From Rhodocyclaceae bacterium UBA1310 (lineage in GTDB: Bacteria > Pseudomonadota > Gammaproteobacteria > Burkholderiales > Rhodocyclaceae), in contig DBTS01000116.1 in assembly GCA_002307175.1 (NCBI GenBank), forward strand, positions 1-41,809: a stretch of 41,809 nucleotides of DNA, in the 5' to 3' direction. The stretch's first letter is position 1. Each line of letters opens with the position of its first letter. Below the pieces are notes generated by a model that saw only the letters and a program-made list of their open reading frames with translations, was not told where the DNA came from and made no database searches. A program made the translations under genes and the position numbers. Positions 30,908-39,237 of the stretch are shown piece by piece.

Positions 30908-31324
30908 ATGAATGCAGATCTTTCGAGGCCCTTGCAGCAGCTGGCGCAGCGCCATCGTTCGTGTCACCGCAATGCGGATGAAGAGGTTCCCTGGGCGGCC
31001 CAGTTGCCCAGGGAGTGGTCAAAGCAGGTCGTTGCACCGCTGTGTTTCTCGCGGTTTCGCGACTATGAAATTCTCTCCGAGCGGGTGGTGGGCTATGAAG
31101 ATGCGGCGGAAGAAGAGCCCTGCTATTGCGAACACTACTTCGTGCTCACCGATATCCGTTCGGATGACGACGAAATCTACTACGTCGTCCCCAGCTACTG
31201 GGAGCATCTCGTTGCATGGCGTCTGTGCGATGGCCGCTGGCTGATCCACCGGCGCATCTCATGCTCGGATGATTGCCAGCAGCATCAATCCTTTTTTTCC
31301 TTTGCGGAAGCTATGCCGCGCTGA
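30908..31324 (+). CDS. Uncharacterised cysteine-rich protein of the second molybdate operon
   Basis: A 138-residue soluble protein that I do not recognise. It holds seven cysteines (19, 46, 72, 74, 107, 119, 123), with CYCEHYF and CSDDC the closest pairs, many aromatic residues and acidic segments (DAAEEE, DIRSDDDE). There is no signal peptide. GGAGG lies about 8 bases before the ATG at 30908; an earlier in-frame ATG at 30878 has none. It is the first gene behind a ModE box and is followed 15 bp later by a molybdate-binding-like protein, so a role in molybdenum handling is likely but unproven. Confidence 0.72.
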   Translation: MNADLSRPLQQLAQRHRSCHRNADEEVPWAAQLPREWSKQVVAPLCFSRFRDYEILSERVVGYEDAAEEEPCYCEHYFVLTDIRSDDDEIYYVVPSYWEHLVAWRLCDGRWLIHRRISCSDDCQQHQSFFSFAEAMPR

Positions 31325-31339
31325 ATCCCGGAGTCGATG

Positions 31340-32089
31340 ATGGTGAAGCTGTTTTTGCGAAAATTTTGCGGTGCAGGTCGATTGCTTTGTCTGGCAGTGC
31401 TGCTGTTTCCCGTCCTGGCGGTGGCCCAGCAGAGCCTGATGGTGGCTGGCGGCGCTGGTTACAAGCGCCCGATCGAGGAGATTGCGCAGGGTTTTGAAGC
31501 TGGCAGCAAGATCAGGGTGGAGCGTTTCTACGGGCACATGGGGCAGGTGTTGGCCCAGGCGCGCGCCAGCGGCAAGGTGGCCGTGGTGTTTGGTGAGCGT
31601 GAGGTACTGGAGGGCGCGGAGCAGGTGAAATTCAGCCGTTTTCTCCCGCTGGGTACGGGCAGGCTGGTGGTTGCCTGGCCCAAGGGCAAGCAGATGCAGC
31701 AGCCCAAAGACGTGGCTTCGGCAGCTTTTGCGCGAATTGCCCTGGCGGATACCCGGCAGGCCATCTTTGGCAAGGCTGCGCTTGAATACCTGCAACATGC
31801 CGGGCTGTATCCGCTTGTGGAAAAGCGCCTGCTCACCGTCAGCATGGTGCCACAGGTTTCCAGCTATCTGGTCAGCGGGGAAGTCGATGCAGGCTTCATC
31901 AATCTCACCGAAGCCCTGGCTATTCGTGACCAGATCGGCGGTTATCTGGAGATACCGCAGGCCGAATACACCCCTGTGGCTATCGTTGCCGCGCAGGTCA
32001 GCGGTCAGGATTCTGCGGAAGTGCAGGCCTTTGTGAGCTACCTGCAGACTCCGGCGGTCAGCGACATTCTCAAGCGTTACGGGATGTAG
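31340..32089 (+). CDS. ModA-like periplasmic substrate-binding protein (second system)
   Basis: A 249-residue protein of the molybdate-binding family. The signal peptide (about residues 8-30) is cut after AVA. The mature protein begins QQSLMVAGGAGYKRPIEEIAQGFE, and EVDAGFINLTEALAIRD and VSYLQTPAVSDILKRYGM at the end are the usual ModA regions. It is divergent from the ModA at 34367, in particular at the anion-binding amino end, so tungstate or another oxyanion is possible. GGAG lies 6 bases before ATG 31340. The permease gene follows after 2 bp. Confidence 0.82.
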   Translation: MVKLFLRKFCGAGRLLCLAVLLFPVLAVAQQSLMVAGGAGYKRPIEEIAQGFEAGSKIRVERFYGHMGQVLAQARASGKVAVVFGEREVLEGAEQVKFSRFLPLGTGRLVVAWPKGKQMQQPKDVASAAFARIALADTRQAIFGKAALEYLQHAGLYPLVEKRLLTVSMVPQVSSYLVSGEVDAGFINLTEALAIRDQIGGYLEIPQAEYTPVAIVAAQVSGQDSAEVQAFVSYLQTPAVSDILKRYGM

Positions 32090-32091
32090 AT

Positions 32092-32790
32092 ATGCAAGCT
32101 TTTGGCCTGGCTTTGCAGCAGACCCTTGGCGACTCCACCGTCCAATATGCTGTGTGGTTGACGCTGGAAGTGGCGTGCTGGGTGCTGGTGCTGCATGCAT
32201 TGGCCGGGCTGGTTCTTGGGTATGCCCTGAGCCTCAAATCCTGGCCCGGGAGGTCTGTGCTGGATGCGCTGGTCACCTTGCCACTGGTGTTTCCGCCGAT
32301 GGCCCTCGGTTTCGTACTCTTGCTGCTGTTGGGGCGGCGCGGCCCATTGGGAGCCATCCTGCAATCCTGCTGCGACATGAGTCTGGTGTTCTCCGTTCCG
32401 GGCGTGGTGCTGGCCGCGTTTGTTGCGGGTCTGCCCCTGGTCGTCAAACCGGTTCAGACGGCGCTGGAGTCCCTGTCTGCGCGTCTTGGAGAAGTGGCCC
32501 GCACGCTCGGCAGGCGGGAGTGGGAGATTGCCCTTTTCGTGCTCTTGCCGAATGTACGGCGGGCGCTGGTTACCGGGCTGGTGTTGGGGTTGGGGCGTTC
32601 GTTGGGTGAGGTGGGCATCACGCTCATGCTCGGCGGCAACATTGTCGGGCGCACCAATACCTTGTCGCTGGAAATTTACAACGCCGTTTTTGCAGCAGAT
32701 TATTCGCGCGGAATCGTGCTTACCGGCCTGCTGGCAGCGGCTTCGCTGCTGGTGTTCTGGAGCATGCGGCGCCTGGGAGGTGGACGATGA
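32092..32790 (+). CDS. ModB-like ABC permease (second system)
   Basis: A 232-residue inner-membrane permease with about five to six hydrophobic segments. The cytoplasmic loop that docks to the ATPase is visible as ARTLGRREWEIALFVLLPNVRR, and LVTLPLVFPPMALGFVLLLLLGRRGPLG and GEVGITLMLGGNIVGRTNTL match ModB. No ATPase gene follows; instead a stem-loop and the convergent modG gene. It must borrow an ATPase, most simply ModC at 35808. Confidence 0.85.
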   Translation: MQAFGLALQQTLGDSTVQYAVWLTLEVACWVLVLHALAGLVLGYALSLKSWPGRSVLDALVTLPLVFPPMALGFVLLLLLGRRGPLGAILQSCCDMSLVFSVPGVVLAAFVAGLPLVVKPVQTALESLSARLGEVARTLGRREWEIALFVLLPNVRRALVTGLVLGLGRSLGEVGITLMLGGNIVGRTNTLSLEIYNAVFAADYSRGIVLTGLLAAASLLVFWSMRRLGGGR

Positions 32791-32832
32791 GGGCAATGAG
32801 GGCGATAAGGGTGTTGGCGACTATTTTGCAAC

Positions 32833-32856
32833 GGGCTCTGCCCTGGGGCAGAGCCC
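32833..32856. terminator. Stem-loop between convergent modB-like and modG genes
   Basis: GGGCTCTGCC and GGCAGAGCCC form a perfect 10-base stem around CTGG. It lies between two convergent genes and has only short T runs, so it may act as a bidirectional terminator. Confidence 0.65.
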
Positions 32857-32872
32857 TGGTCTGTCGTAGCGT

Positions 32873-33301
32873 TCAGTTCTTGACGCCGATGATTACCGAC
32901 GATGCCTTGATGATGGCATGTGCGGTAACGCCTTCCTTGAGGCCCAACTCTTCGGTGGCTTCGCGCGTTACGCTGGCATACACCTGCGCACCCCCTGCCA
33001 GCGTGATGATCACTTCCGCGCTGACCGGGCCGGTGACCACCTTGCTGACCTTGCCGGTCAGGCAGTTGCGGGCAGAGAGCTTGACGCCCGAGCCCTCAGT
33101 CATGACCAGCACGTTCGACGCCTTGATCAGTGCCACCACTTCCTTGCCGACCACCAGCCCGAGCGATTGCACGCTGCCCTGCGTGATGGTGCCCACCAGT
33201 TTGTCACCGCCAGTGGTGGTGACCTCGACTTCGGCGCTGACCGGCCCGCTGTGCAGGGCGCTGATCTTTCCTTCAAATGCATTGCGGGCACTGATTTTCA
33301 T
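32873..33301 (-). CDS. modG: Molbindin ModG (two Mop domains)
   Basis: A 142-residue cytoplasmic molybdate-binding protein made of two tandem Mop domains. Domain 1 begins SARNAFEGKISAL and domain 2 begins SARNCLTGKVSKV, each about 65-70 residues, and both have the paired GPVSAEV segment. ModG proteins form trimers that store molybdate. The gene is divergent from modE, so both may be controlled from the same intergenic region. Normal length. Confidence 0.93.
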   Translation of the reverse strand: MKISARNAFEGKISALHSGPVSAEVEVTTTGGDKLVGTITQGSVQSLGLVVGKEVVALIKASNVLVMTEGSGVKLSARNCLTGKVSKVVTGPVSAEVIITLAGGAQVYASVTREATEELGLKEGVTAHAIIKASSVIIGVKN

Positions 33302-33394
33302 GGGAGCTGCCTTTCGTGGTGTTGCGTGGAGTGTATGAATTTTGGTTGGGGCTGCAGCACAAATATCTACGCTTGTACCAAATCTACGCTGTTA

Positions 33395-33418
33395 CCTTAT
33401 GCATCTTCAACCATAACG
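33395..33418. promoter_or_regulatory. Possible weak ModE site in the modG-modE interval
   Basis: CCTTATGC at the left and CATAACG at the right have the same 24-base frame as the E. coli modA ModE site. The left half is poor. It lies about 95 bp ahead of modG. Low-confidence. Confidence 0.3.
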
Positions 33419-33484
33419 GTTCCGATATACACAAAAGATCTCAGTATGCGCGGGATAAGTACGAATTTGGCGTGTGTACGTATT

Positions 33485-33495
33485 AATATAACGTT
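33485..33495. promoter_or_regulatory. Possible ModE half-site before modE
   Basis: On the minus strand AACGTTATATT is a strong ModE half-site, 12 bp before the modE start. No good second half is found at the usual distance. It would fit autoregulation of modE, which is known in relatives. Confidence 0.4.
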
Positions 33496-33506
33496 GTTTA
33501 CCGGAT

Positions 33507-34331
33507 ATGGAATCGAAAATGAAATCTCAGCGCATGATCGGCCGTTTGGGGGTGGAGCTCGACGCCGGCAATTTTCTTGGCGATACGCGTATCCGTTTGC
33601 TCGAAGCAATTGAACTCTGCGGGTCCATCTCGCAGGCTGCCAAGGAAGTACCCCTGTCGTACAAGGCAGCCTGGGATGCTGTGGATGCAATGAACAACCT
33701 GGCGGAGCAGCCGCTCGTGGAACGCGCTGTGGGTGGGCGTCACGGCGGCGGTACGGTGCTCACTGCCTATGGCAAGCGACTGGTCAGCGCGTATCGGGCG
33801 ATTGAGGGAGAGTATCAGCAGGCGCTTGATCGCGTGGCAGCCAGTCTGTCCAAGCCGGGCAAGGAAGATGCCGACGATTTGCGGCGCCTGATGCGCAGCG
33901 TCAGCTTCACCACGAGTGCGCGCAACCAGTTTGCCGGCCCGGTGAGTTCCATCCGTTCCGGGGACGTGACCTACGAAGTGGGTATCCGCTTTGATGGGCG
34001 CAACGAGATCATTGCCCAGATTTCTGCTGAAAGCGTTGAACAGATGCGTCTGGCCATCGGTCGCGAGGTGCACGCCTGGGTGAATTCCGCTGCGGTGATC
34101 CTGGCCACCGATGAGAGTGTCCGGCTCTCCGCGCGTAACCAGCTGTGGGGCGAAGTCTCCCGTATCCATGTTGGCCCGGTGGCTGTGGATGTTGTGCTGG
34201 CGCTGCCGGGGGGGCGCACGGTGAGTGCGATCATCACGCGCGAAGCGCTCAATGAGCTGGAACTCGTGGAAGGCTCACGGGCATGTGCAGTATTCAAGGC
34301 GGCTACCGTCACCTTGTGTGCTTTTGACTGA
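33507..34331 (+). CDS. modE: Molybdate-responsive regulator ModE
   Basis: A 274-residue regulator. The amino-terminal winged helix-turn-helix (about residues 20-120) has GDTRIRLLEAIELCGSISQA and LSYKAAWDAVDAMNN. Two Mop domains follow, starting SARNQFAGPVSSI and SARNQLWGEVSRI, which bind molybdate and allow DNA binding. It should repress uptake genes when molybdate is plentiful, through sites such as the ModE box at 30843. ATG at 33507 or 33519 may be used; neither has a strong ribosome binding site. It heads modE-modA-modB-modC. Confidence 0.95.
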   Translation: MESKMKSQRMIGRLGVELDAGNFLGDTRIRLLEAIELCGSISQAAKEVPLSYKAAWDAVDAMNNLAEQPLVERAVGGRHGGGTVLTAYGKRLVSAYRAIEGEYQQALDRVAASLSKPGKEDADDLRRLMRSVSFTTSARNQFAGPVSSIRSGDVTYEVGIRFDGRNEIIAQISAESVEQMRLAIGREVHAWVNSAAVILATDESVRLSARNQLWGEVSRIHVGPVAVDVVLALPGGRTVSAIITREALNELELVEGSRACAVFKAATVTLCAFD

Positions 34332-34366
34332 TTTTTCCTCTGCGCGATAAGAAAGGAAGTTTTGCG

Positions 34367-35110
34367 ATGAAGACGCTGTTCTCCCTGTTGCTGGCTGTGG
34401 GGCTGGTTGCCCCCGTATTTGCTGATGAAGTGAAGGTTGCCGTAGCGGCCAATTTCTCTGAACCGATGAAGAAGATTGCGGCTGACTTTGAAAAGGATAC
34501 GGGCAACAAGGTCGCGATTTCCTCTGGCGCCACCGGTGCTTTCTATGCGCAGATCAGGAATGGCGCACCGTTCGAAGTATTCCTCGCAGCCGATGATGAA
34601 ACCCCGGCAAAGATCGAAGCAGAAGGTCTGGGGGTCAAGGGTTCCCGTTTCACCTATGCGATTGGTAAGCTGGTGCTGTGGAGTGCCAAGCCCGGCTATG
34701 TTGACGCCAAAGGCGAAATCCTCAAGAAGGGCGGCTTTGAACATCTGTCGCTGGCCAACCCGAAGACGGCTCCCTATGGTGCTGCAGGCGTGGAGGTCCT
34801 GAAAAAGTTGGGCCTGTATGATTCCCTGCTGCCCAAGATCGTGCAGGGTGAAAACATCACCCAGGCCCAGCAGTTCATCGCCAGTGGCAATGCAGAGCTG
34901 GGCTTCGTGGCGCTCTCGCAGGTCTGGAAGGATGGCGTGCTGACTTCCGGTTCCGCCTGGATCGTGCCGGGCAGCGAATATTCGCCGATCCGCCAGGATG
35001 CCATTCTGCTCACGACAGCAGCCAGCAAGCCCGCTGCCGAAGCACTGCTGAAGTATCTCAAGGGTGACAAGGCCCGTGCAGTGATCAAATCCTACGGTTA
35101 CGAATTCTGA
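34367..35110 (+). CDS. modA: Molybdate-binding protein ModA
   Basis: A 247-residue periplasmic protein. The signal peptide ends in VFA (residue about 19), and the mature protein starts DEVKVAVAANFSEPMKKIA, the usual ModA start with anion-binding residues in AANF and the SSGATGAFYAQI segment. NAELGFVALSQVWKDG is also typical. AAGGAAG lies 8 bases before the ATG. It is 35 bp after modE and 12 bp before modB. It is the closer of the window's two ModA proteins to the classical family. Confidence 0.95.
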   Translation: MKTLFSLLLAVGLVAPVFADEVKVAVAANFSEPMKKIAADFEKDTGNKVAISSGATGAFYAQIRNGAPFEVFLAADDETPAKIEAEGLGVKGSRFTYAIGKLVLWSAKPGYVDAKGEILKKGGFEHLSLANPKTAPYGAAGVEVLKKLGLYDSLLPKIVQGENITQAQQFIASGNAELGFVALSQVWKDGVLTSGSAWIVPGSEYSPIRQDAILLTTAASKPAAEALLKYLKGDKARAVIKSYGYEF

Positions 35111-35122
35111 GTCTGATCTTGC

Positions 35123-35800
35123 ATGTTGCCTGATTCACAGGATTGGTCAGCCGTCTGGCTGACCCTGAAACTTGCTGCCACCGTCACTATTCTGCTGTTG
35201 TGCATCGGCACGCCGGTGGCGTGGTGGCTGGCACGCACCCGCTCGCGCCTGCGGCCAGTCTTCAGCGCCCTGGTGGCGATGCCTCTGGTGTTGCCACCAA
35301 CGGTGCTGGGGTTTTATCTCTTGCTCCTGATGGGGCCGCATGGTCCGGTAGGCTATCTCACCCAGCATCTGGGGCTGGGTTTGCTGCCATTTTCCTTCAC
35401 CGGTCTGGTGGTGGGCTCAACTCTGTACTCGATGCCCTTCGTGGTGCAGCCCGTGCAGAATGCCATCGAGGCAATCGGCAACCGCTCGCTCGAAGTCGCC
35501 GCCACTCTGCGGGCTTCACCATGGGACACCTTCTGGTCGGTGATCGTGCCGCTGGCGCGCCCCGGCATGCTGACAGGAGCGATCCTGGGGTTCTCGCACA
35601 CCGTTGGTGAATTTGGGGTGGTGCTGATGATAGGGGGCAACATTCCGAACAAGACACAGCTTGTGTCGGTGCAGATTTTCAATCACGTAGAGGCCATGGA
35701 GTATGCCCAGGCACACTGGCTGGCTGGAGGCATGGTGGTGTTTGCCTTCCTGGTACTGGTGATCCTGTACACGCTGAACCCGCAGGCTCTGAGGAAGTGA
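35123..35800 (+). CDS. modB: Molybdate ABC permease ModB
   Basis: A 225-residue permease with about five membrane helices. VAMPLVLPPTVLGFYLLLLMGPHGPVG and GEFGVVLMIGGNIPNKTQLVSVQIFNHVEAME are classical ModB segments, and AATLRASPWDTFWSVIVPLARPG is the ATPase-coupling loop. It follows modA by 12 bp and precedes modC by 7 bp in one operon. Confidence 0.95.
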   Translation: MLPDSQDWSAVWLTLKLAATVTILLLCIGTPVAWWLARTRSRLRPVFSALVAMPLVLPPTVLGFYLLLLMGPHGPVGYLTQHLGLGLLPFSFTGLVVGSTLYSMPFVVQPVQNAIEAIGNRSLEVAATLRASPWDTFWSVIVPLARPGMLTGAILGFSHTVGEFGVVLMIGGNIPNKTQLVSVQIFNHVEAMEYAQAHWLAGGMVVFAFLVLVILYTLNPQALRK

Positions 35801-35807
35801 TCGGCAG

Positions 35808-36893
35808 ATGAACGAGGAGATGATTTCACTGCGGGTGAAGCACGCTTTCGCCGGCTTTTCACTGGATGTCGACCTGAGCCTGCCGGGCAAGGGCGTCACC
35901 GTGCTGTTCGGGCACTCGGGCTCTGGCAAAACAACGGTTCTGCGCTGCGCTGCCGGCCTTGAGCGCGCCCAGCAGGCCCATATTGCGCTTGGTGATGCAG
36001 TTTGGCAGGATACGGACAAAGGCATTTTCGTGCCCACTTGGCAGCGTTCGATTGGCTACGTGTTTCAGGAGGCCAGCCTGTTTCCACATCTGAATGTGCG
36101 GCGCAATCTTGCGTTTGGCATGAAGCGGACGAAGGCCGGTGGAACGCTGGATGATCTCTTTCGGGTGGCCGAACAGTTGGGCATCAACCATCTCCTGGAT
36201 CGTGCGCCGGACAAGCTCTCTGGTGGCGAACGCCAGCGCGTGGCGATTGCCCGGGCGCTCCTCACACGCCCGCGTCTGCTGCTCATGGATGAGCCCTTGT
36301 CGGCACTCGATATGGCGCGCAAGCAGGAAATCCTGCCCTATCTCGAGCAGCTGCACGACAGACTCGAGGTGCCGATGTTGTACGTGACACACCAGATCGA
36401 GGAGGCTGCCCATCTGGGAGATCATCTCGTATTGCTCGATCAGGGCAGGGTGCAGGCCAGTGGGCCTTTGGCCGGCGTCCTGGCGCGTCTTGATCTGCCG
36501 CTTGCCCGCGATCAGGAAGGCAGCGTGGTGATTGACGCGACGGTTGAGGCACATGACACCACCTGGCATCTCACGCACCTGCGGTTTCCAGGCGGCACGA
36601 TTTACGTGCCGCAGCGTGATTTTGCGATCGGCAAATCAGTGCGGGTGCGCATTCTGGCGCGCGATGTGTCAATCGCGCTGAGTGGCGACAATCCCTCCAG
36701 CATCCAGAATCGTTTTGCCTGTACGGTCAATGACATCGCCCCCGCCGACGATGCGGCACAATGCCTGGTCGGGCTGCGGGTGGGAGAGGTGCCGCTGACG
36801 GCACGCATCACCCACCTTTCCGCCAACCAGCTGGGCCTGGCCGTGGGCCAGCAGGTATGGGCCCAGGTCAAGGCTGTAGCCCTCCTGGAGTAA
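35808..36893 (+). CDS. modC: Molybdate ABC ATPase ModC
   Basis: A 361-residue ATPase. Walker A GHSGSGKT is at residues 35-42, the signature LSGGE at 137-141 and Walker B LLLMDEP at 157-163. The carboxyl part from about residue 295 is a single Mop-like (TOBE) domain, beginning NRFACTVNDI, which senses molybdate and may inhibit transport. AGGAAG lies about 10 bases before ATG 35808. As the only molybdate ATPase here, it may also serve the ModA/ModB-like pair at 31340-32790. Confidence 0.95.
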   Translation: MNEEMISLRVKHAFAGFSLDVDLSLPGKGVTVLFGHSGSGKTTVLRCAAGLERAQQAHIALGDAVWQDTDKGIFVPTWQRSIGYVFQEASLFPHLNVRRNLAFGMKRTKAGGTLDDLFRVAEQLGINHLLDRAPDKLSGGERQRVAIARALLTRPRLLLMDEPLSALDMARKQEILPYLEQLHDRLEVPMLYVTHQIEEAAHLGDHLVLLDQGRVQASGPLAGVLARLDLPLARDQEGSVVIDATVEAHDTTWHLTHLRFPGGTIYVPQRDFAIGKSVRVRILARDVSIALSGDNPSSIQNRFACTVNDIAPADDAAQCLVGLRVGEVPLTARITHLSANQLGLAVGQQVWAQVKAVALLE

Positions 36894-36898
36894 GGCGC

Positions 36899-38014
36899 TT
36901 ACCTGCCGGCCCACAAGCCGGCCTGCTGCCAGATCAGATCGGGGAGTGAGTGGTTGTGGGTGTAGGTGCTGCGTATCCAGGCGGCATCATTGCCGGTGCG
37001 TGCCATCTCCCGCAGCTCTTCAAGCAGGCGTGCCGTGCCCAGCATGGCTGCATGCGGGGCGAGGCGTTCAAGCAGATTGAGCAGATCCTCGCGTAGCGGA
37101 ATCCGGCGTCGTTCGTGCGGGTCGATCAGCTCGCCATCCAGGCCGAAGCGTGCTGCCTGAAAGCGGTTGATGGCATATACCGCATACAGCGATTCGTTGA
37201 TTGCCTGGGGCTCTTCCTCAATCAGAAAGCGGCAGACCGTCTGTGCCAGGGCAGCCAGCCTTGTAGCGTGTGGCACAGTCAGCGGCGTGTCGCAGACGCG
37301 GATTTCCACTGTGCCGAATTCCGGCTTGGGGCGGATGTCCCAGTAAAAGTCCTTCATGCTCTGCACGACACCCATTTCCTTCATTTCCTCGAAATAGGCC
37401 ACGAAATCCTGCCAGGTCGTTGCCAGTGGTGCCCGCCCCGATAACGGAAAGGCTGAGACAACATTCAGGCGCGATGAATCGAAGGCCGTATCGACACCCT
37501 GGTAGAAAGGGGATGCAGCCGAGAGTGCGATGAAGTGCGGCATATAGCGCGACAACGCGTGCAGCAGTCGCATAGCGGCGTCTCCATTCTCGCAGCCGAC
37601 ATGGATATGCTGTCCGAATACCGTGAACTGTTTCGCGAGATAGCCGTAAAGCCCGGCGTGTTCGTGGAAGCGCGGCTTATCAAAAATCTTGCGTTCCGCC
37701 CAGTGCTGGAATGGGTGGGCACCGCCACCGCAGATCAGCAGGTTCAGGCGGTCTGCGGCAGCCAGCACGGCGCTGCGGGCAGCGAGCAATTCTTCACCGA
37801 GTTCCACGCAGTTGTTGTGAACGGCCGTACTGACCTCGATCATGCTCTCCGTGACTTCGGGCTTGAAGTCACCACGATGCGGTGTGCGGTTGATGAGCCC
37901 GAGCAGTTCGGTGGCGCCGCGTGTGAGGTCGCCATCAAGACGGCTGACAACCTGCAGTTCGAGTTCAACGCCCAGCGACAGGGCCTTGGATTGAGCGAAA
38001 TCCATGGTGTTCAT
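36899..38014 (-). CDS. Carboxylate-amine ligase, YbdK/GCS2 type
   Basis: A 371-residue ATP-dependent ligase of the GCS2 (plant-type and YbdK) glutamate-cysteine ligase superfamily, which joins a glutamate gamma-carboxyl to an amine, often cysteine. Visible are SLGVELELQVVSRLDGDL, FKPEVTESMIEVSTAV, CGGGAHPFQHW, VFGQHIHVGCENGDAA and KPEFGTVEIRVCDTP, all family regions. True YbdK enzymes have weak GCL activity, so the real product is not known. Its start overlaps the stop of the Kef-like gene (ATGA), so the two are coupled. It is convergent with modC with 5 bp between stops. Confidence 0.9.
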   Translation of the reverse strand: MNTMDFAQSKALSLGVELELQVVSRLDGDLTRGATELLGLINRTPHRGDFKPEVTESMIEVSTAVHNNCVELGEELLAARSAVLAAADRLNLLICGGGAHPFQHWAERKIFDKPRFHEHAGLYGYLAKQFTVFGQHIHVGCENGDAAMRLLHALSRYMPHFIALSAASPFYQGVDTAFDSSRLNVVSAFPLSGRAPLATTWQDFVAYFEEMKEMGVVQSMKDFYWDIRPKPEFGTVEIRVCDTPLTVPHATRLAALAQTVCRFLIEEEPQAINESLYAVYAINRFQAARFGLDGELIDPHERRRIPLREDLLNLLERLAPHAAMLGTARLLEELREMARTGNDAAWIRSTYTHNHSLPDLIWQQAGLWAGR

Positions 38015-39237
38015 GTGTGGCTCCCTTCTTCTGTTTCATCAGCCTGGCGCAAGGCAAACTGCAGTGCCGGAGGGGCGATCAATTCCATGATCAGTAGGGC
38101 GGTTAAAATGATGGCAGCAAGTTGCTCGCCGAGTGCCGGCCAGATCGAGGCCGTGCTCTCCACCCACAGCAGGGTGGCGCCTGACATCGGCAGCAGGCCT
38201 ATCGACAGCAGGGAGGCCTTGCGCAGCGAAAGTCCGCTGGGGCGGGCAAACAGGAATACGCCGATGCCCTTGGCCAGTGCGCGCGCTGCGACAACGCCGA
38301 GGGCCGGCAGGATGGCTGTGGCAAAACTGGCGGGCTGCAGCAGCGTGCCCGAGGCGATGAACACCACGATCAGGGCCAGCCGGCTGATCAGGCCGAAATC
38401 CAGAGGTTGCAGGCGGTGACTGCGATCCATGCAGCGGCTGAGCATCCCCGCACACAGCAGACTGATCACCACTGAGAGCTGTAGTGTCTCTGCCAGCGCC
38501 ACGGTGATGATGATCAGGGCAAATGAAGCCAGGGTCTGATTGTTCTGGATAGGCTTGATCCGTGCCGGCAGGTATTGCGCGGCCCAGGCTGCGAGCGCGG
38601 CCAGGGCCCCCGAGCCAAGAATCAGGTAGAGGGGATGCAGCAGCGTGACAGGTAGCGGTGCCGCAGTGGCGTCATGCTGCCATGCGTAGGCGACGCCAAT
38701 CACCAGAAAGCTGTAGCAACTCCCCAAAGCACTGAGCAGGGTGACACGATCCGTGATCTGGCCGCGTGCAGCGGTATCCTTGCACACGCCAAGCACCACG
38801 GCAGGGCCGGTGGCTGCAGCCAAACCGGCGATCAGGACGGCGAGGATCGGGGGTTCGTTGAGCAGCATCATCAGGGCACCCACTGCCACAAAGGCGAGGG
38901 CGGATTCCGCCAGACTGGTGACCAGCAGCCAGGGATTACGCCGTAACCAGCCCAGATCAATGCGCTGGCCGAGTTCGAACAGCAGCAGGGCGAATGCCAG
39001 CTCATAAACCTGGTGTGCAGCGGGAACCAGGCCCGTGATTTCCGGGGTGCCCCGCATGAAGCTCAGCAGAACACCAGTGAGCACATAGGCGCTGATGCGT
39101 GGCAGGCGCAGGCGGCTGGCTACTTCGCCAGCCACGATGGCAAACAGCAGGATGAATCCGAAACTGATGAGGGGATTCGCCTGGAGGGGCCAGTCTGGCA
39201 AAAAGTGCAGACCGGAGAGCGGGAACACAAAGTTCAT
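38011..39237 (-). CDS. CPA2-type cation/proton antiporter (Kef-like), without regulatory domain
   Basis: A 408-residue inner-membrane protein with about 12-13 hydrophobic segments. The Na+/H+ exchanger fold is shown by RLRLPRISAYVLTGVLLSFM, LALLLFELGQRIDLGWLRRNP and GLAAATGPAVVLGVCKD. Kef efflux proteins normally carry a cytoplasmic TrkA-N domain that binds glutathione; here the protein ends after the membrane part (QADETEEGSHT). AAGGAACC lies before the ATG at 39237. It is the first gene of a two-gene operon with the GCS2-type ligase. Substrate K+ or Na+ is not decided. Confidence 0.88.
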   Translation of the reverse strand: MNFVFPLSGLHFLPDWPLQANPLISFGFILLFAIVAGEVASRLRLPRISAYVLTGVLLSFMRGTPEITGLVPAAHQVYELAFALLLFELGQRIDLGWLRRNPWLLVTSLAESALAFVAVGALMMLLNEPPILAVLIAGLAAATGPAVVLGVCKDTAARGQITDRVTLLSALGSCYSFLVIGVAYAWQHDATAAPLPVTLLHPLYLILGSGALAALAAWAAQYLPARIKPIQNNQTLASFALIIITVALAETLQLSVVISLLCAGMLSRCMDRSHRLQPLDFGLISRLALIVVFIASGTLLQPASFATAILPALGVVAARALAKGIGVFLFARPSGLSLRKASLLSIGLLPMSGATLLWVESTASIWPALGEQLAAIILTALLIMELIAPPALQFALRQADETEEGSHT

